The notes under the pieces are model-generated. The model did no database searches, was not told where the DNA came from, and saw nothing but the letters and a program-made list of their open reading frames with translations. From the NCBI GenBank assembly GCA_017619615.1, contig JAFZRY010000020.1, positions 62,001 to 126,000 of the forward strand: a stretch of DNA of 64,000 nt. Direction: 5' to 3'. Below are positions 26,504 through 35,500 of this stretch, in pieces. Origin of the DNA: Lachnospiraceae bacterium (lineage in GTDB: Bacteria; Bacillota; Clostridia; Lachnospirales; Lachnospiraceae). Numbering within the stretch: position 1 is the stretch's first letter; each line of letters starts with the position of its first letter. Position numbers and translations under genes: made by a program.

Positions 26504-28324
26504 ATGCAATTCAATACGGAACAGCAGGACGCGATCCTGCACAAAGACGGGCCGGCCCTCGTACTGGCCGGCCCCGGTTCCGGAAAAACGACGGTCATCA
26601 CCGGACGCATCCAAACTCTGATTTCTGTTTATCACATCCCCGCCTCACAAATTTTAGTTCTCAGTTTTACCCGGGCCGCCTCCCGGGAGATCGAAGACCG
26701 TTTCCGGGAGCAGGTCCGCGAGGAAGCCCCCGTCCGTTTCGGAACCATTCACGCCGTTTTTTACCGCATATTGCGCATCAGCCGCCCCGGGGCGGCGTTT
26801 TCCGTGATCTCTCCGGCCACGCGCCGGGGATGGATCCGCGAGATGCTGACCGATCTGTCCGGCGGGACGCAGGCGGCGCCGGAGCGGCTCCGCCAGGCCG
26901 AGGACCTGCTGCTGGCCGGCCGGGAAAAACCGCCGGAGAAGGGCCTGTTCCTGACGGAAGAGGAGCAGACGCGGATGAAGGACGAGTACGCGCGAAGAAA
27001 GACGGAGGCCGGCCTGCTGGATTTTGAGGACATCCTGGAGGAGAGCCGCCGGATGCTGGAGAACGACCCGGACATGCTGGCCCGCTGGCGGGAGCAGTTC
27101 CGCTATATCCTGATCGACGAATACCAGGATACCAGCCCGCTCCAACTGCAGCTGCTGAAACTGCTGGCGGGAGACTCCGCCAACCTGTTCGCGGTGGGGG
27201 ACGACGACCAGAGCATTTACGGTTTCCGCGGCGCGGACAGTTCGCTGATGCTCCGCTTCCCGCAGGATTTCCCGGGTGCTAAGCTGTACCGCTTATCCGA
27301 CTGCTACCGCTGCAGTCCGCAGATCCTGTCCGCCGCCGGGAGCCTGATCCGCCACAACAAAAAAAGGTACGCCAAAGTCTTAAAGAGCCGGGCCGCGGAC
27401 GGGCCGCTCCCCGTCCTGACCGGTTTCAGGGAAAGCGGCGCGGAACTGATAGCCCTGACCGGATTGCTGCGGAAAGAGTGGGAGAGAAGCCCGGCCCCCG
27501 GTTCCCTGGCCGTCCTTAGCCGTTCCCGTTTTTCCCTGCGGCGCGTGGCGGCGGCACTGGCCGGTGCGGGCCTGCCGTTTACCTGCGATGAGGGGCCGGA
27601 AAGCGACCACGCGCACTGGATCGCGGAAGACCTGTTCGCCTACCTGCGCCTGGGCCGCGGGAGCGCGCGGAGGGAAGACTATCTGCAGATCCTGGGCAAG
27701 CCGCCGCGGTATCTCAGCCGCCAGCTGTTTCAGCAGGAGAGCATCGACCGGAACGCCCTGCTCGCAACGCTTTGGGAAAGGCCGCAGACCGCGCGGAACC
27801 TGATGGATTTCTTCCGGCAGCTGGACCGCCTGCACGGCCTGCTGCCATACGCCGCGGTCGAATACATCCGCCGGGAGATCGGGTATGAGAAATATCTGAA
27901 GGATTACGCGGACAGCCGGAATCTTCCGGCCGAGCCGTTCCTGGAACTGCTGGACCGCCTGCAGGAGGAGAGCGCGGCCTTCTCCTCTGTAAAAGAGTGG
28001 GAGAGCGCGCGGGAGGCACTTCTGGCGAGGGGCCGGGAAAAGACGGAGGACCGCGCCGGGATCAGCCTGATGACCATGCACGGCGCCAAGGGCCTGGAGT
28101 TCGACCGCGTGTATCTGCCGTTCCTGAACGAGGAGGAGATCCCCGGGAGCCGCTCTGTCAGCGCGGAACAGCTGGAGGAAGAGCGGCGCCTGCTGTACGT
28201 GGCCATGACACGGGCCAGGACTGGCCTGTACCTGAGCTGCACCACCAAAAAAAGAGGCGGCCGGAGCCGCCCCTCGCGTTTCCTGAAAGAGATCAGGGGG
28301 ATCGATGTGACCGGTGCGTCATGA
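26504..28324 (+). CDS. UvrD/Rep-family ATP-dependent DNA helicase
   Basis: 606 aa superfamily 1A helicase. Q motif FNTEQQDAIL, Walker A AGPGSGKTT, motif II LIDEYQDTS, motif III GDDDQSIYGFRGA, motif V TMHGAKGLEFDRVYLP and motif VI EEERRLLYVAMTRAR are all present, so it should be active. It is shorter than PcrA/UvrD (about 720 aa) because the C-terminal extension is missing. The ATG at 26504 starts the canonical N-terminus; a GGAGG lies rather far upstream inside gltX, suggesting translational coupling. The exact repair role is unknown. Confidence 0.88.
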   Translation: MQFNTEQQDAILHKDGPALVLAGPGSGKTTVITGRIQTLISVYHIPASQILVLSFTRAASREIEDRFREQVREEAPVRFGTIHAVFYRILRISRPGAAFSVISPATRRGWIREMLTDLSGGTQAAPERLRQAEDLLLAGREKPPEKGLFLTEEEQTRMKDEYARRKTEAGLLDFEDILEESRRMLENDPDMLARWREQFRYILIDEYQDTSPLQLQLLKLLAGDSANLFAVGDDDQSIYGFRGADSSLMLRFPQDFPGAKLYRLSDCYRCSPQILSAAGSLIRHNKKRYAKVLKSRAADGPLPVLTGFRESGAELIALTGLLRKEWERSPAPGSLAVLSRSRFSLRRVAAALAGAGLPFTCDEGPESDHAHWIAEDLFAYLRLGRGSARREDYLQILGKPPRYLSRQLFQQESIDRNALLATLWERPQTARNLMDFFRQLDRLHGLLPYAAVEYIRREIGYEKYLKDYADSRNLPAEPFLELLDRLQEESAAFSSVKEWESAREALLARGREKTEDRAGISLMTMHGAKGLEFDRVYLPFLNEEEIPGSRSVSAEQLEEERRLLYVAMTRARTGLYLSCTTKKRGGRSRPSRFLKEIRGIDVTGAS

Positions 28325-28329
28325 AAGCT

Positions 28330-28665
28330 TTACGCCTCCGTCGTGGGCACCAGCTCGTCAAAATCCTCTTCGTCGCAGATCTCGTCGAAGCGGTCGCATA
28401 CCGCGTCGAACAGATCGTCGTCCTCGATGTCGCCCAGGATCGGCTGGCCGTTGTCATCCTCGCTGTACGCGTACAGGAAGATGTCGCCGTCCTCGTCGTC
28501 CGCCTGGTCCACCGGCGTTAAGGCGATGTACTGCGCATCATCCAGCGGGAAGATCGCCAGCACGATGCATTCCATGCGGGTGCCGTCTTCCAGTTCCAGG
28601 GTCATCAGCAGTTCGTCTTCGTAGCTGTCCTCAATGATGCCTTCTTCTCTCAGATCCATTTCCAT
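28330..28665 (-). CDS. DUF1292 family protein
   Basis: 111 aa, strongly acidic. The pattern LELEDGTRMECIVLAIFPLDDAQYIALTPV and the acidic DEDGDIFLYAY segment match the DUF1292 (YrzB-like) family, which is widespread in Firmicutes and has no assigned function. AAGGAGGGACAAC precedes the ATG. It is the last gene of the minus-strand run that includes ychF, 11 nt away, and converges on the helicase gene with only five bases between stop codons. Confidence 0.8.
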   Translation of the reverse strand: MEMDLREEGIIEDSYEDELLMTLELEDGTRMECIVLAIFPLDDAQYIALTPVDQADDEDGDIFLYAYSEDDNGQPILGDIEDDDLFDAVCDRFDEICDEEDFDELVPTTEA

Positions 28666-28676
28666 GTTGTCCCTCC

Positions 28677-29774
28677 TTATACATTAAAGCGGAAGAGGAC
28701 TACGTCCCCGTCCTGCATGACGTACTCTTTGCCTTCCACGCGGACCTGGCCTTTTTCCTTGGCGGCGGCGTAGGAGCCGGCAGCCAGCAGGTCCTTGTAA
28801 TTGACCACTTCAGCGCGGATAAAGCCGCGTTCGAAGTCCGTGTGGATCTTGCCGGCGGCCTGCGGCGCCTTGGTGCCCAGCTTGATGGTCCAGGCGCGGG
28901 TCTCTTTTTCACCGGCCGTCAGGAAACTCATCAGGCCCAGCAGGCGGTAGCTGGCGGCAATCAGTTTTTCCAGGCCGGCTTCTTCCAGACCCAGGTCCGC
29001 TAGAAACTCAGCGCGGTCCTCCGGCTCCAGCTCGCTGAGTTCTTCCTCAAGCTTGGCGCAGATCACGAAACTTTCGCTGCCTTCCGCGGCGGCGAACTCG
29101 CGCAGCGCCTGCACGTAGGCGTTGGAGGCGCCGTCGTCCGCCAGGTCGTCTTCGCCGACGTTGGCGGCATAGATCACGGGCTTGGAGGAGAGGAGGCCCA
29201 GCGTCGCGATGAAGGCGGCTTCGTCTTCATCCTCCGGCTCGTAGGTCTTGGCCTGTTTGCCGTCGCTCAGGACGGCTTCCAGCTTCTTCAGGATCTTCAC
29301 CTCTGCGGCGGCGCTCTTGTCCATCATGGCGGCACGGCCGGTCTTGGCGATGCGGCGCTCCAGCACTTCGAGGTCCGCCAGGATCAGTTCCAGTTCGATG
29401 GTCTCGATGTCCCGTACCGGATCCACGCTGCCGTCCACGTGCACGACATTGCCGTCCTCGAAGCAGCGCACCACATGTACGATGGCGTCCACCTCGCGGA
29501 TGGCGGCCAGGAACTGGTTGCCAAGGCCCTCGCCCTTGCTGGCGCCCTTGACCAGGCCTGCGATATCCACGAATTCGATCACCGCCGGGGTGATCTTTTT
29601 GCTTTTATAGAAGTCACCCAGCAGGCCCAGTCGCTCGTCCGGCACCTCCACGACGCCCACGTTGGGGTCGATGGTGCAGAACGGGTAATTGGCGGCTTCC
29701 GCGCCGGCCCGGGTCAGACTGTTGAATAAGGTGCTTTTGCCCACATTGGGGAGCCCTACGATACCTAATTGCAT
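28677..29774 (-). CDS. ychF: Ribosome-binding ATPase YchF
   Basis: 365 aa, full length. YchF/OLA1 is an Obg-related P-loop protein that prefers ATP and binds ribosomes. Walker A is GLPNVGKST at the N-terminus; the specificity region reads YAANVGEDD, where the NxxE replaces the NKxD of GTPases. A C-terminal TGS domain closes the protein ([17 protein letters not shown]). It lies 19 nt downstream of the YfhO-type gene on the same strand. Confidence 0.95.
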   Translation of the reverse strand: MQLGIVGLPNVGKSTLFNSLTRAGAEAANYPFCTIDPNVGVVEVPDERLGLLGDFYKSKKITPAVIEFVDIAGLVKGASKGEGLGNQFLAAIREVDAIVHVVRCFEDGNVVHVDGSVDPVRDIETIELELILADLEVLERRIAKTGRAAMMDKSAAAEVKILKKLEAVLSDGKQAKTYEPEDEDEAAFIATLGLLSSKPVIYAANVGEDDLADDGASNAYVQALREFAAAEGSESFVICAKLEEELSELEPEDRAEFLADLGLEEAGLEKLIAASYRLLGLMSFLTAGEKETRAWTIKLGTKAPQAAGKIHTDFERGFIRAEVVNYKDLLAAGSYAAAKEKGQVRVEGKEYVMQDGDVVLFRFNV

Positions 29775-29793
29775 GGCAATGACCTGCTTTCTA

Positions 29794-32700
29794 TTAATTG
29801 TTCTTGAACAGATTGTCCAGGATGCTTTCCGCCTGCTGGATCTTGTCTTCCAGACCGGAGAACTGATCTTCGGGAGCTTTTTCCGGAACGGTCGTTTCTT
29901 CCTTGACTACAGGGGCTGCTTCCTTCACGGCCGGTTCGTCTTTGATCTCAGGGGCCTGCTCTCTCACAGCAGGTTCCTCTTTGACCTCAGGAGCCTGCTC
30001 CTTCGCGGCCGGTTCTTCCTTCGCATCCTCCGCCTTTTCCTCCGGAACAGCTTCTTCCGGCCCGGTCACCTGCGGTTCTTCCGCATCCGGTTCCGCCTGC
30101 GGTTCCTCCCCGGCTTCCGGAACGGCCGGCTCCGCCTCTTCTTTCGGCGGCAGGCTCAGCAGTTTTTCGTCTTCCTGCATTTCCGCCGGGGAAATGACAC
30201 GCGCGTGCGCCTCGCCGTTTTCAAAGATGACGGCGGAGTTGCCCTCCTCGCGGAGCCGTTCCTCCTCGTCCAGGCGGTGCAGCGCGGCGATGCGGTCTTT
30301 GGCGCTCAGCGGGGCATTTTCCCCTTCCTCCGCGTTCTCCGGAAGGCCGATCGGCACGCTGCCGTTCCGCTCGTCTTCCTCCGCGGCCTTTTTACGGTTC
30401 GCCTTCAGGATCAGCGAGACCGCCAGCGCGATCAGGAGCACGGCCAGGCCGGCCAGGGAGATCAGCAGCCCGGTCTTCACGCCTTCGGGCACATAACTGA
30501 TGACCACCGTGTGCTTGCCGGCGGAGACCGGAACGCCGATGAAGGCGTCGGCCAGCGGCTTGATCTCCACTTCCTGGCCGTCCACCGTGGCACTCCAGCC
30601 CTTGTCAACAGGAATGGAATAGACCAGCAGGGAATCCTTTTCCGCCTCGACCGTACCGGTGATCTGCGTCTTGAACGTCTTGTCCGTGAATTCCGTGATC
30701 TCCAGCGGATGTTCGGTGATCTTGTCGTAGTATTCGATGAAGTTGCCGATGTTCAGGCGGTGCATGGTGCCGCTGATGTTGGAACCGGATTCGGAGGCGA
30801 CCAGCTTCAGGACGTCGCCCTCCTCCACGTAGCCGAAATCGACCAGGTAGTTGCGGTTCAGGCTGTCCCAGACGCGGGATTTTTCGCCGTTGACCGTGGC
30901 GGTCACCTTACGGACGGAGCCCGTGACGTGCACGTAGTAGAAGCCGGACTGGTCCGCCGTGTACGTCATTTCGCTGCCGGAGGTGGAAGGCGTCACTTTG
31001 TCAAACACATTGGCCACGCCGACGGTCAGGTTGGCATAGCTGTTCTGGCTCTTGACCGGGTCCGCGGTGGTCGGCTTCCACAGCTGCGCCATATCCTGCG
31101 GGATCAGGTAGCCCAGCGGAAGCGTGTACAGGTTGTGGTACAGGTAGTGCGCGTTGCCTTTGCGGTCCGTGGCGGAGCTTACCAGCTCATAGACCGGGGC
31201 GCTGGGCAGGCGGGAATCCGTCAATGTGTATTCAACGCCCAGGAACGAGTACATGAACGGCGTGGCGCCGGTGATGGCGTAGGCGTTGGTGTTCCCTTCC
31301 AGGCCGACCTTGCAGTAGAAGTCGGAGATCGCCTTGTTGGTGGTGGAAGAGAAGATGGAGGCGCTGTTGTAGCCGAAATACGCGCCGTCGTTCTTGGTGC
31401 GGATGCGCTGGCGCTCGACGCGCGTGAAGATCTTGCCTTCCTCGGCCTGCGCCACCAGTTCGTCGAAGCAGTCGTTGAAGACCATGAAGTCGGAGCGCTT
31501 CACGTAGGAAACGCTGGTGACCGCCGTGTTCAGCCCCATTTCCACGATCAGGACGCAGAGGATCAGCGCCCAGGCGGTGGCTTTCTCCAGATATCCGGAC
31601 TTGTGCAGGTAGGAGAACAGCGTGTACAGCGCGATGAACGCGATGCTGGCATAGCAGGCGTAATACGGGATCTCCGCGGAATCCGTGACGACTTCCGCGA
31701 TCAGGATCACCGCGATGGCGGCCCACATGATGCGGACCAGCGTCTCCTTGCGCACCTCTTCGCCTTTCCGGATGCCCTCAAAGCACATGGCCGTCAGCAG
31801 GAACGTGTACAGGTAGGAGAAGCGGCACGGCAGGGAGTTGGGATAATGGAAGCCGTGCCACATGAAGTCCAGCATGTTCATGTTGAAGCTCAGCAGCAGG
31901 AAGCCGAGCAGCACCGTGTTGGCGATCTTTTCACGGAAGCTGACCTTCTTGTTCATGTAATAGAGCGGGATCAGCAGGAAGACCAGCACGCCCGAATAAA
32001 TATTGGGCCAGTGGTCCAGGCCGATCTCGCATTCCACGACCACCAGGTGGCGGGAGAGCATCTCAAAGACGGAGAAATAGTTGGAAAGGACTTTGGGAAA
32101 TACGGAACCGGAGGACGCCGTCCCCGCCAGCGCGTACGCCGCGGGCAGGACCAGGATGGCCGCGATGGCGCCGCCCAGCAGGGAAAACAGCGCGAAATTC
32201 AGGATCTTCTTCAGCACCTGGCGCCCGGTGAACGGCGACAGCGCGATCAGCCGGTTGATGAAATACAGCACCAGGAAGATGCAGAGCATGATGCTGATGT
32301 AATAGTTGCACAGGATGGCCAGTGCCAGCGAGATGCAGTAGACGAACGGACTGTCTTCCTTGATCAGTTTTTCCAGCCCGTAGATGACGATGACGGACAG
32401 CCACAGCACGTCCAGCCACATGACGTTCCAGCTGTAGGCCGCCAGATAGCCGCTCAGCGCGTAGCAGATGCCGCAGATCGTGATGCCGATGTGGCGGGTG
32501 TTGAAGCGCTTGGACAAGTACCAGGCCATCGCCCAGCCGCACAGGCCGATCTTCAGCACGATCAGGAACGTGATGAACTCGATCATGTATTCCGTCGGGA
32601 CGAGCACCGCCAGGAAATGGATGGGACCGCACAGATAATAGGCGAAGAGCGCGGAATAATTGCTGCCCAGGCCGATATCGAACGCGTACAGCAGGCTCCT

Positions 32701-32892
32701 GCCCTCCCGCACGCGGTCCGCCATGTCCTCAAAAAAAGCGACGTACTGGTGATACAGGTCCGTGCGCAGGAAGCAATTGTCCCCGAAGGGCCAGATCTCC
32801 TTGCCCGCGAAAATCCCCAGCATGATCAGGATGGGGATCACAAAGGCCAGTATCAGTGGCAGTTTTTCCTGGAAACTCCGCTTAGTTTTCAT
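29794..32892 (-). CDS. yfhO: YfhO-family membrane glycosyltransferase with long charged tail
   Basis: 1032 aa. YfhO proteins are GT-C-type polytopic membrane enzymes; in Bacillus and Listeria a YfhO-type protein with a CsbB-type enzyme decorates lipoteichoic acid with sugars outside the membrane. Here about a dozen membrane helices fill the first 550 residues, an extracytoplasmic region follows, and a last helix lies near residue 810 (LLISLAGLAVLLIALAV). The final 200 residues are a Glu/Pro/Ala/Lys-rich tail with near-repeats of EEPAxxEQAPE. The start overlaps the GtrA gene by 11 nt and AAAAGGAGG precedes the ATG. Confidence 0.85.
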   Translation of the reverse strand: MKTKRSFQEKLPLILAFVIPILIMLGIFAGKEIWPFGDNCFLRTDLYHQYVAFFEDMADRVREGRSLLYAFDIGLGSNYSALFAYYLCGPIHFLAVLVPTEYMIEFITFLIVLKIGLCGWAMAWYLSKRFNTRHIGITICGICYALSGYLAAYSWNVMWLDVLWLSVIVIYGLEKLIKEDSPFVYCISLALAILCNYYISIMLCIFLVLYFINRLIALSPFTGRQVLKKILNFALFSLLGGAIAAILVLPAAYALAGTASSGSVFPKVLSNYFSVFEMLSRHLVVVECEIGLDHWPNIYSGVLVFLLIPLYYMNKKVSFREKIANTVLLGFLLLSFNMNMLDFMWHGFHYPNSLPCRFSYLYTFLLTAMCFEGIRKGEEVRKETLVRIMWAAIAVILIAEVVTDSAEIPYYACYASIAFIALYTLFSYLHKSGYLEKATAWALILCVLIVEMGLNTAVTSVSYVKRSDFMVFNDCFDELVAQAEEGKIFTRVERQRIRTKNDGAYFGYNSASIFSSTTNKAISDFYCKVGLEGNTNAYAITGATPFMYSFLGVEYTLTDSRLPSAPVYELVSSATDRKGNAHYLYHNLYTLPLGYLIPQDMAQLWKPTTADPVKSQNSYANLTVGVANVFDKVTPSTSGSEMTYTADQSGFYYVHVTGSVRKVTATVNGEKSRVWDSLNRNYLVDFGYVEEGDVLKLVASESGSNISGTMHRLNIGNFIEYYDKITEHPLEITEFTDKTFKTQITGTVEAEKDSLLVYSIPVDKGWSATVDGQEVEIKPLADAFIGVPVSAGKHTVVISYVPEGVKTGLLISLAGLAVLLIALAVSLILKANRKKAAEEDERNGSVPIGLPENAEEGENAPLSAKDRIAALHRLDEEERLREEGNSAVIFENGEAHARVISPAEMQEDEKLLSLPPKEEAEPAVPEAGEEPQAEPDAEEPQVTGPEEAVPEEKAEDAKEEPAAKEQAPEVKEEPAVREQAPEIKDEPAVKEAAPVVKEETTVPEKAPEDQFSGLEDKIQQAESILDNLFKNN

Positions 32893-33319
32893 CGGGGTCC
32901 TCCTTTTCGTCCTTTTGGTTCTTAAAGATAAACAGTTTGCTGAACACGTAGTTCAGGATGACGACGATCACGGCGGCCAGCAGTTTGATCACCCGCTCGT
33001 TTCCGCCCAGCAGGTCCACCCCGGTATAGAGCAGGGCCTGTTCGATGCCCAGGGTGACGAGCCGGCCGGCGGCGAAGCGGGCCATTTCCGGCAGCACCGT
33101 GCGCAGGTGGTAATCGCGGCTCCGGAACACGAAATGCTTGTTCGTGAAGTAGGCGAACAGTACGGCGGCGATCCACGCGATCACGTTGGCGATCAGGTAA
33201 TTGACGCCGAGCCGGAGCAGCCCGTCATAAACGACGAAATTGACCGCGGTGGTCAGTACGCCGAAGATCAGGTAGCTGACGGTCTCCCTGTTCAGGAGGC
33301 GCTTCAGGAGCTTCTTCAT
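32882..33319 (-). CDS. GtrA-family membrane protein, probable lipid-sugar flippase
   Basis: 145 aa with four membrane helices. GtrA-like proteins are thought to flip undecaprenyl-phosphate-linked monosaccharides to the outer face. The start MKKLLKRLLNRETVSYL has AAGGAGCAGG upstream and lies inside the stop codon of the GT2 gene (ATGA overlap). FVVYDGLLRLGVNYLIANVI and FTNKHFVFRS are typical of the family. It sits between a GT2 enzyme and a YfhO-type enzyme, the order expected for make, flip and transfer. Confidence 0.85.
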   Translation of the reverse strand: MKKLLKRLLNRETVSYLIFGVLTTAVNFVVYDGLLRLGVNYLIANVIAWIAAVLFAYFTNKHFVFRSRDYHLRTVLPEMARFAAGRLVTLGIEQALLYTGVDLLGGNERVIKLLAAVIVVILNYVFSKLFIFKNQKDEKEDPDEN

Positions 33320-34287
33320 GCCTGCTCCTTCGCGCGGGGATCGGGCGTGATCTCCGGGCTGGCCAGGTCGCTTTCCTGCAGGATGTAGATGGGCTGGTCC
33401 TTCGCCTCCAGGTAGATGTGGGAAATGTATTCGCCCACGATGCCCAGGGACAGCTGCAGCGTACCGCCCAGGAACAGCATCACACAGAGCAGCGACGCGT
33501 AGCCGGGCACGTCCTTGCCCATCACCAGCGTCTTGATCAGCGTGACGAGCAGGTAGATGATGGCGGCGATGAACAGGATGATGCCGGAATTCCGGATCAG
33601 TTTCAGCGGTTTCACGGTGAAGGACGTGATGCCGTCGATGGCGTATTTCAGCAGGCTGCGGAAGCTCCACTTGCTGGTCCCCATCGTGCGTTCCACGTTT
33701 TCATACGGGATCCAGGCGGTGTCGAAGCCGACCCAGACGAAGATGCCCTTGGAGAAGCGCTCCACTTCGGAGAGACGCAGGATGGCGTCCACCATGGGGC
33801 GGCTCATCATGCGGAAATCCACGGCGTTCTGCGGCATTTTCACGTCCGAGAGAGCGTTGCTGAAGCGGTAGAACAGGCCGGAGATGCGGGTGGTCAGGCC
33901 CTTTTCGCCCTTGCGGCTCTTGCGGCAAGCCGCCGCGCAGTCGTGGCCGGCTTCGATCTCTTTGATCATTTCCGGGATCAGCGCGGGCGGATGCTGCAGG
34001 TCCGCGTCCATCACGATCACGTAGTCCCCGGTGCTGTGCTTCAGGCCGGCATACATCGCGGCTTCTTTGCCGAAGTTGCGGGAGAAGGAGAGGTAGTGGA
34101 CGCGTTCGTTTTCCCGGCTCATGCGGCGCAGGATCTCCAGCGTCGCGTCCCGGGAACCGTCGTTGACGAAGATATAGGAAAAGCGGTAGCCCTGCACCGC
34201 GGACAGGACCCGTTCGCTTTCCGCGAGAAAGCTTTCCAGGACCTCCGCCTCGTTATAGCAGGGAACGATGATATCTACAGAATGCAT
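33316..34287 (-). CDS. GT2 glycosyltransferase, CsbB/GtrB-like
   Basis: 323 aa. The N-terminal GT2 domain has DIIVPCYNEAEVL, FVNDGSRDAT and the metal-binding DADLQHPP. Two C-terminal membrane helices (about residues 235-260 and 265-290) anchor it. Enzymes of this type move a sugar from a nucleotide donor to undecaprenyl phosphate on the cytoplasmic face. It is the first gene of the operon GT2-GtrA-YfhO, preceded by a strong promoter. The sugar cannot be deduced. Confidence 0.9.
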   Translation of the reverse strand: MHSVDIIVPCYNEAEVLESFLAESERVLSAVQGYRFSYIFVNDGSRDATLEILRRMSRENERVHYLSFSRNFGKEAAMYAGLKHSTGDYVIVMDADLQHPPALIPEMIKEIEAGHDCAAACRKSRKGEKGLTTRISGLFYRFSNALSDVKMPQNAVDFRMMSRPMVDAILRLSEVERFSKGIFVWVGFDTAWIPYENVERTMGTSKWSFRSLLKYAIDGITSFTVKPLKLIRNSGIILFIAAIIYLLVTLIKTLVMGKDVPGYASLLCVMLFLGGTLQLSLGIVGEYISHIYLEAKDQPIYILQESDLASPEITPDPRAKEQA

Positions 34288-34350
34288 AAAACAGGTGCTC
34301 CGTTTCGGATGTTCCGGCGGCGGGGCCGGCCGGAAACAATAAAAATCTGC

Positions 34351-34366
34351 ATGAGCCGCGGCTCAT
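34351..34366 (-). promoter_or_regulatory. Hairpin in the GT2 operon leader, possible attenuator
   Basis: ATGAGCCGCGGCTCAT is a perfect 16-nt palindrome about 8 nt below the -10. On the transcribed strand it is followed by GCAGATTTTTATTG, which resembles a leaky terminator. Confidence 0.4.
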
Positions 34367-34373
34367 CTTTTTT

Positions 34374-34402
34374 ATTATAGGACAAAGCCTTCCGATTGTA
34401 AA
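34374..34402 (-). promoter_or_regulatory. Promoter of the GT2-GtrA-YfhO operon
   Basis: On the minus strand TTTACA (34397-34402), 17-nt spacer, perfect TATAAT (34374-34379). Confidence 0.8.
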
Positions 34403-34429
34403 CAGAAAAAGAGGGATTTCGGAGAGAAA

Positions 34430-34708
34430 TCAGGACTCTTCCGGCCTGGAGCCGGCGTCTTCCTCCGGCTCTTCCGGCAATTCTTCCGGCGGGGCGTCCA
34501 GGGTGTTTTCCTGCCGCTTTTTCGCCGCTCTCAGGAACAGGATGAAGATATAAAGCAGGACGGGGAGCGCGATGGTCATGCCCAGCGTCGCCTTGAAGAT
34601 GGTCTGCGCCGCTTCCCCGCCGCTGAGGGCCGCGATAAAGCAGACCACGTACATGGACAGCAAAAGGACGATGACGACGATGGCTCCGATCCGCCGGAAA
34701 TTTTTCAT
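34430..34708 (-). CDS. Small two-helix membrane protein of unknown function
   Basis: 92 aa from the ATG at 34708 (MKNFRRIGAIVVIVL); a start 18 nt upstream is also possible, and neither has a strong ribosome-binding site. Two hydrophobic segments (about residues 5-30 and 42-62) are followed by a cytoplasmic tail rich in Glu and Pro (PPEELPEEPEEDAG). I do not recognise a family. It is transcribed away from gmk from a near-perfect promoter that overlaps the gmk promoter. Confidence 0.6.
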   Translation of the reverse strand: MKNFRRIGAIVVIVLLLSMYVVCFIAALSGGEAAQTIFKATLGMTIALPVLLYIFILFLRAAKKRQENTLDAPPEELPEEPEEDAGSRPEES

Positions 34709-34725
34709 GGGTTTTCTCTCTTTCA

Positions 34726-34754
34726 TTGACGAAAGTTTTCAGACGGATTATAAT
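34726..34754 (+). promoter_or_regulatory. Promoter of gmk-rpoZ-rimO-pgsA
   Basis: TTGACG (34726-34731), 17-nt spacer, TATAAT (34749-34754). Its -10 overlaps the -10 of the minus-strand promoter within ATTATAAT. Confidence 0.8.
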
Positions 34755-34775
34755 AAATTAAAATCCGATTGTCAA
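34747..34775 (-). promoter_or_regulatory. Promoter of the small membrane protein gene
   Basis: On the minus strand a perfect TTGACA (34770-34775), 17-nt spacer and perfect TATAAT (34747-34752). It shares four -10 bases with the gmk promoter on the other strand. Confidence 0.8.
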
Positions 34776-34793
34776 CGAAAGCGGGGAGGCGCA

Positions 34794-35468
34794 ATGGCTA
34801 AAAAACGGGTAAAAAAAGGTGCTCTGTTAGTGATTTCCGGGTTTTCCGGCGTAGGCAAGGGGACCGTGATCCGTCATCTGATGGAATCCCACCCGGACTA
34901 CGCCTTTTCCGTGTCGGCCACCACGCGGCCGCCCCGTCCCGGGGAAGTGCACGGCAGGGACTATTTCTTCGTGGACCGCGACACCTTCGAGCAGTGGGTG
35001 CAGGAAGACAAATTCCTGGAATACGCCCGCTTCTTCGAGAAGGCTTACGGGACGCTGAAAGACCACGTGGAGGAGCTCCGGAACCAGGGCAAGACCGTGA
35101 TCCTGGACATCGAGGTGGAAGGCGCCCGCAACGTCATGAAGGCCTGCCCGGAAGCGGTCTCGGTCTACATCATCCCGCCCAGCGCCGCGGAACTCAAACG
35201 CCGCATCGAAGGCCGCGGGACGGAGACGAAGGAGCAGATCCGCGCCCGCATGGAGAAGGCGCTGAACGAAGCGGACGTGGTCCCGGAATACCGCCACCTG
35301 ATCGTGAACGACTCGGTGCAGGACGCGGCCGACGAGATCCACGGCCTGCTGCACCGCCGCAAAAAGACCCGGGTACCGCGGGAGGAAGCGCTGGAGATGA
35401 CGAAGCAGATCCAGGCGGATTTAAGGAAATTCTTGCAAGAAGAAGAGAACTGTGATAATATAAATTGA
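34794..35468 (+). CDS. gmk: Guanylate kinase
   Basis: 224 aa. It converts GMP to GDP with ATP. The N-terminus gives the P-loop ISGFSGVGKGTV, followed by the GMP-binding SATTRPPRPGEVHGRDYFFV segment and LEYARFFEKAYG. The ATG at 34794 with GGGGAGG upstream is chosen over longer in-frame starts, which would run through the promoter. About 15-20 residues longer than E. coli Gmk at the C-terminus. rpoZ follows after 32 nt; gmk-rpoZ is a conserved bacterial pair. Confidence 0.95.
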   Translation: MAKKRVKKGALLVISGFSGVGKGTVIRHLMESHPDYAFSVSATTRPPRPGEVHGRDYFFVDRDTFEQWVQEDKFLEYARFFEKAYGTLKDHVEELRNQGKTVILDIEVEGARNVMKACPEAVSVYIIPPSAAELKRRIEGRGTETKEQIRARMEKALNEADVVPEYRHLIVNDSVQDAADEIHGLLHRRKKTRVPREEALEMTKQIQADLRKFLQEEENCDNIN

Positions 35469-35500
35469 TGTATTCTGAACACAACAAAGGAGTTTGAAAT

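Noticed and set aside
29689..32925. A 1078-codon open frame on the + strand opposite the YfhO gene
   Set aside because: The minus-strand gene has membrane helices, a ribosome-binding site and overlapping operon partners; the + frame is extremely rich in His/Gln/Arg/Asp, as expected for the complement of hydrophobic GC-rich codons.
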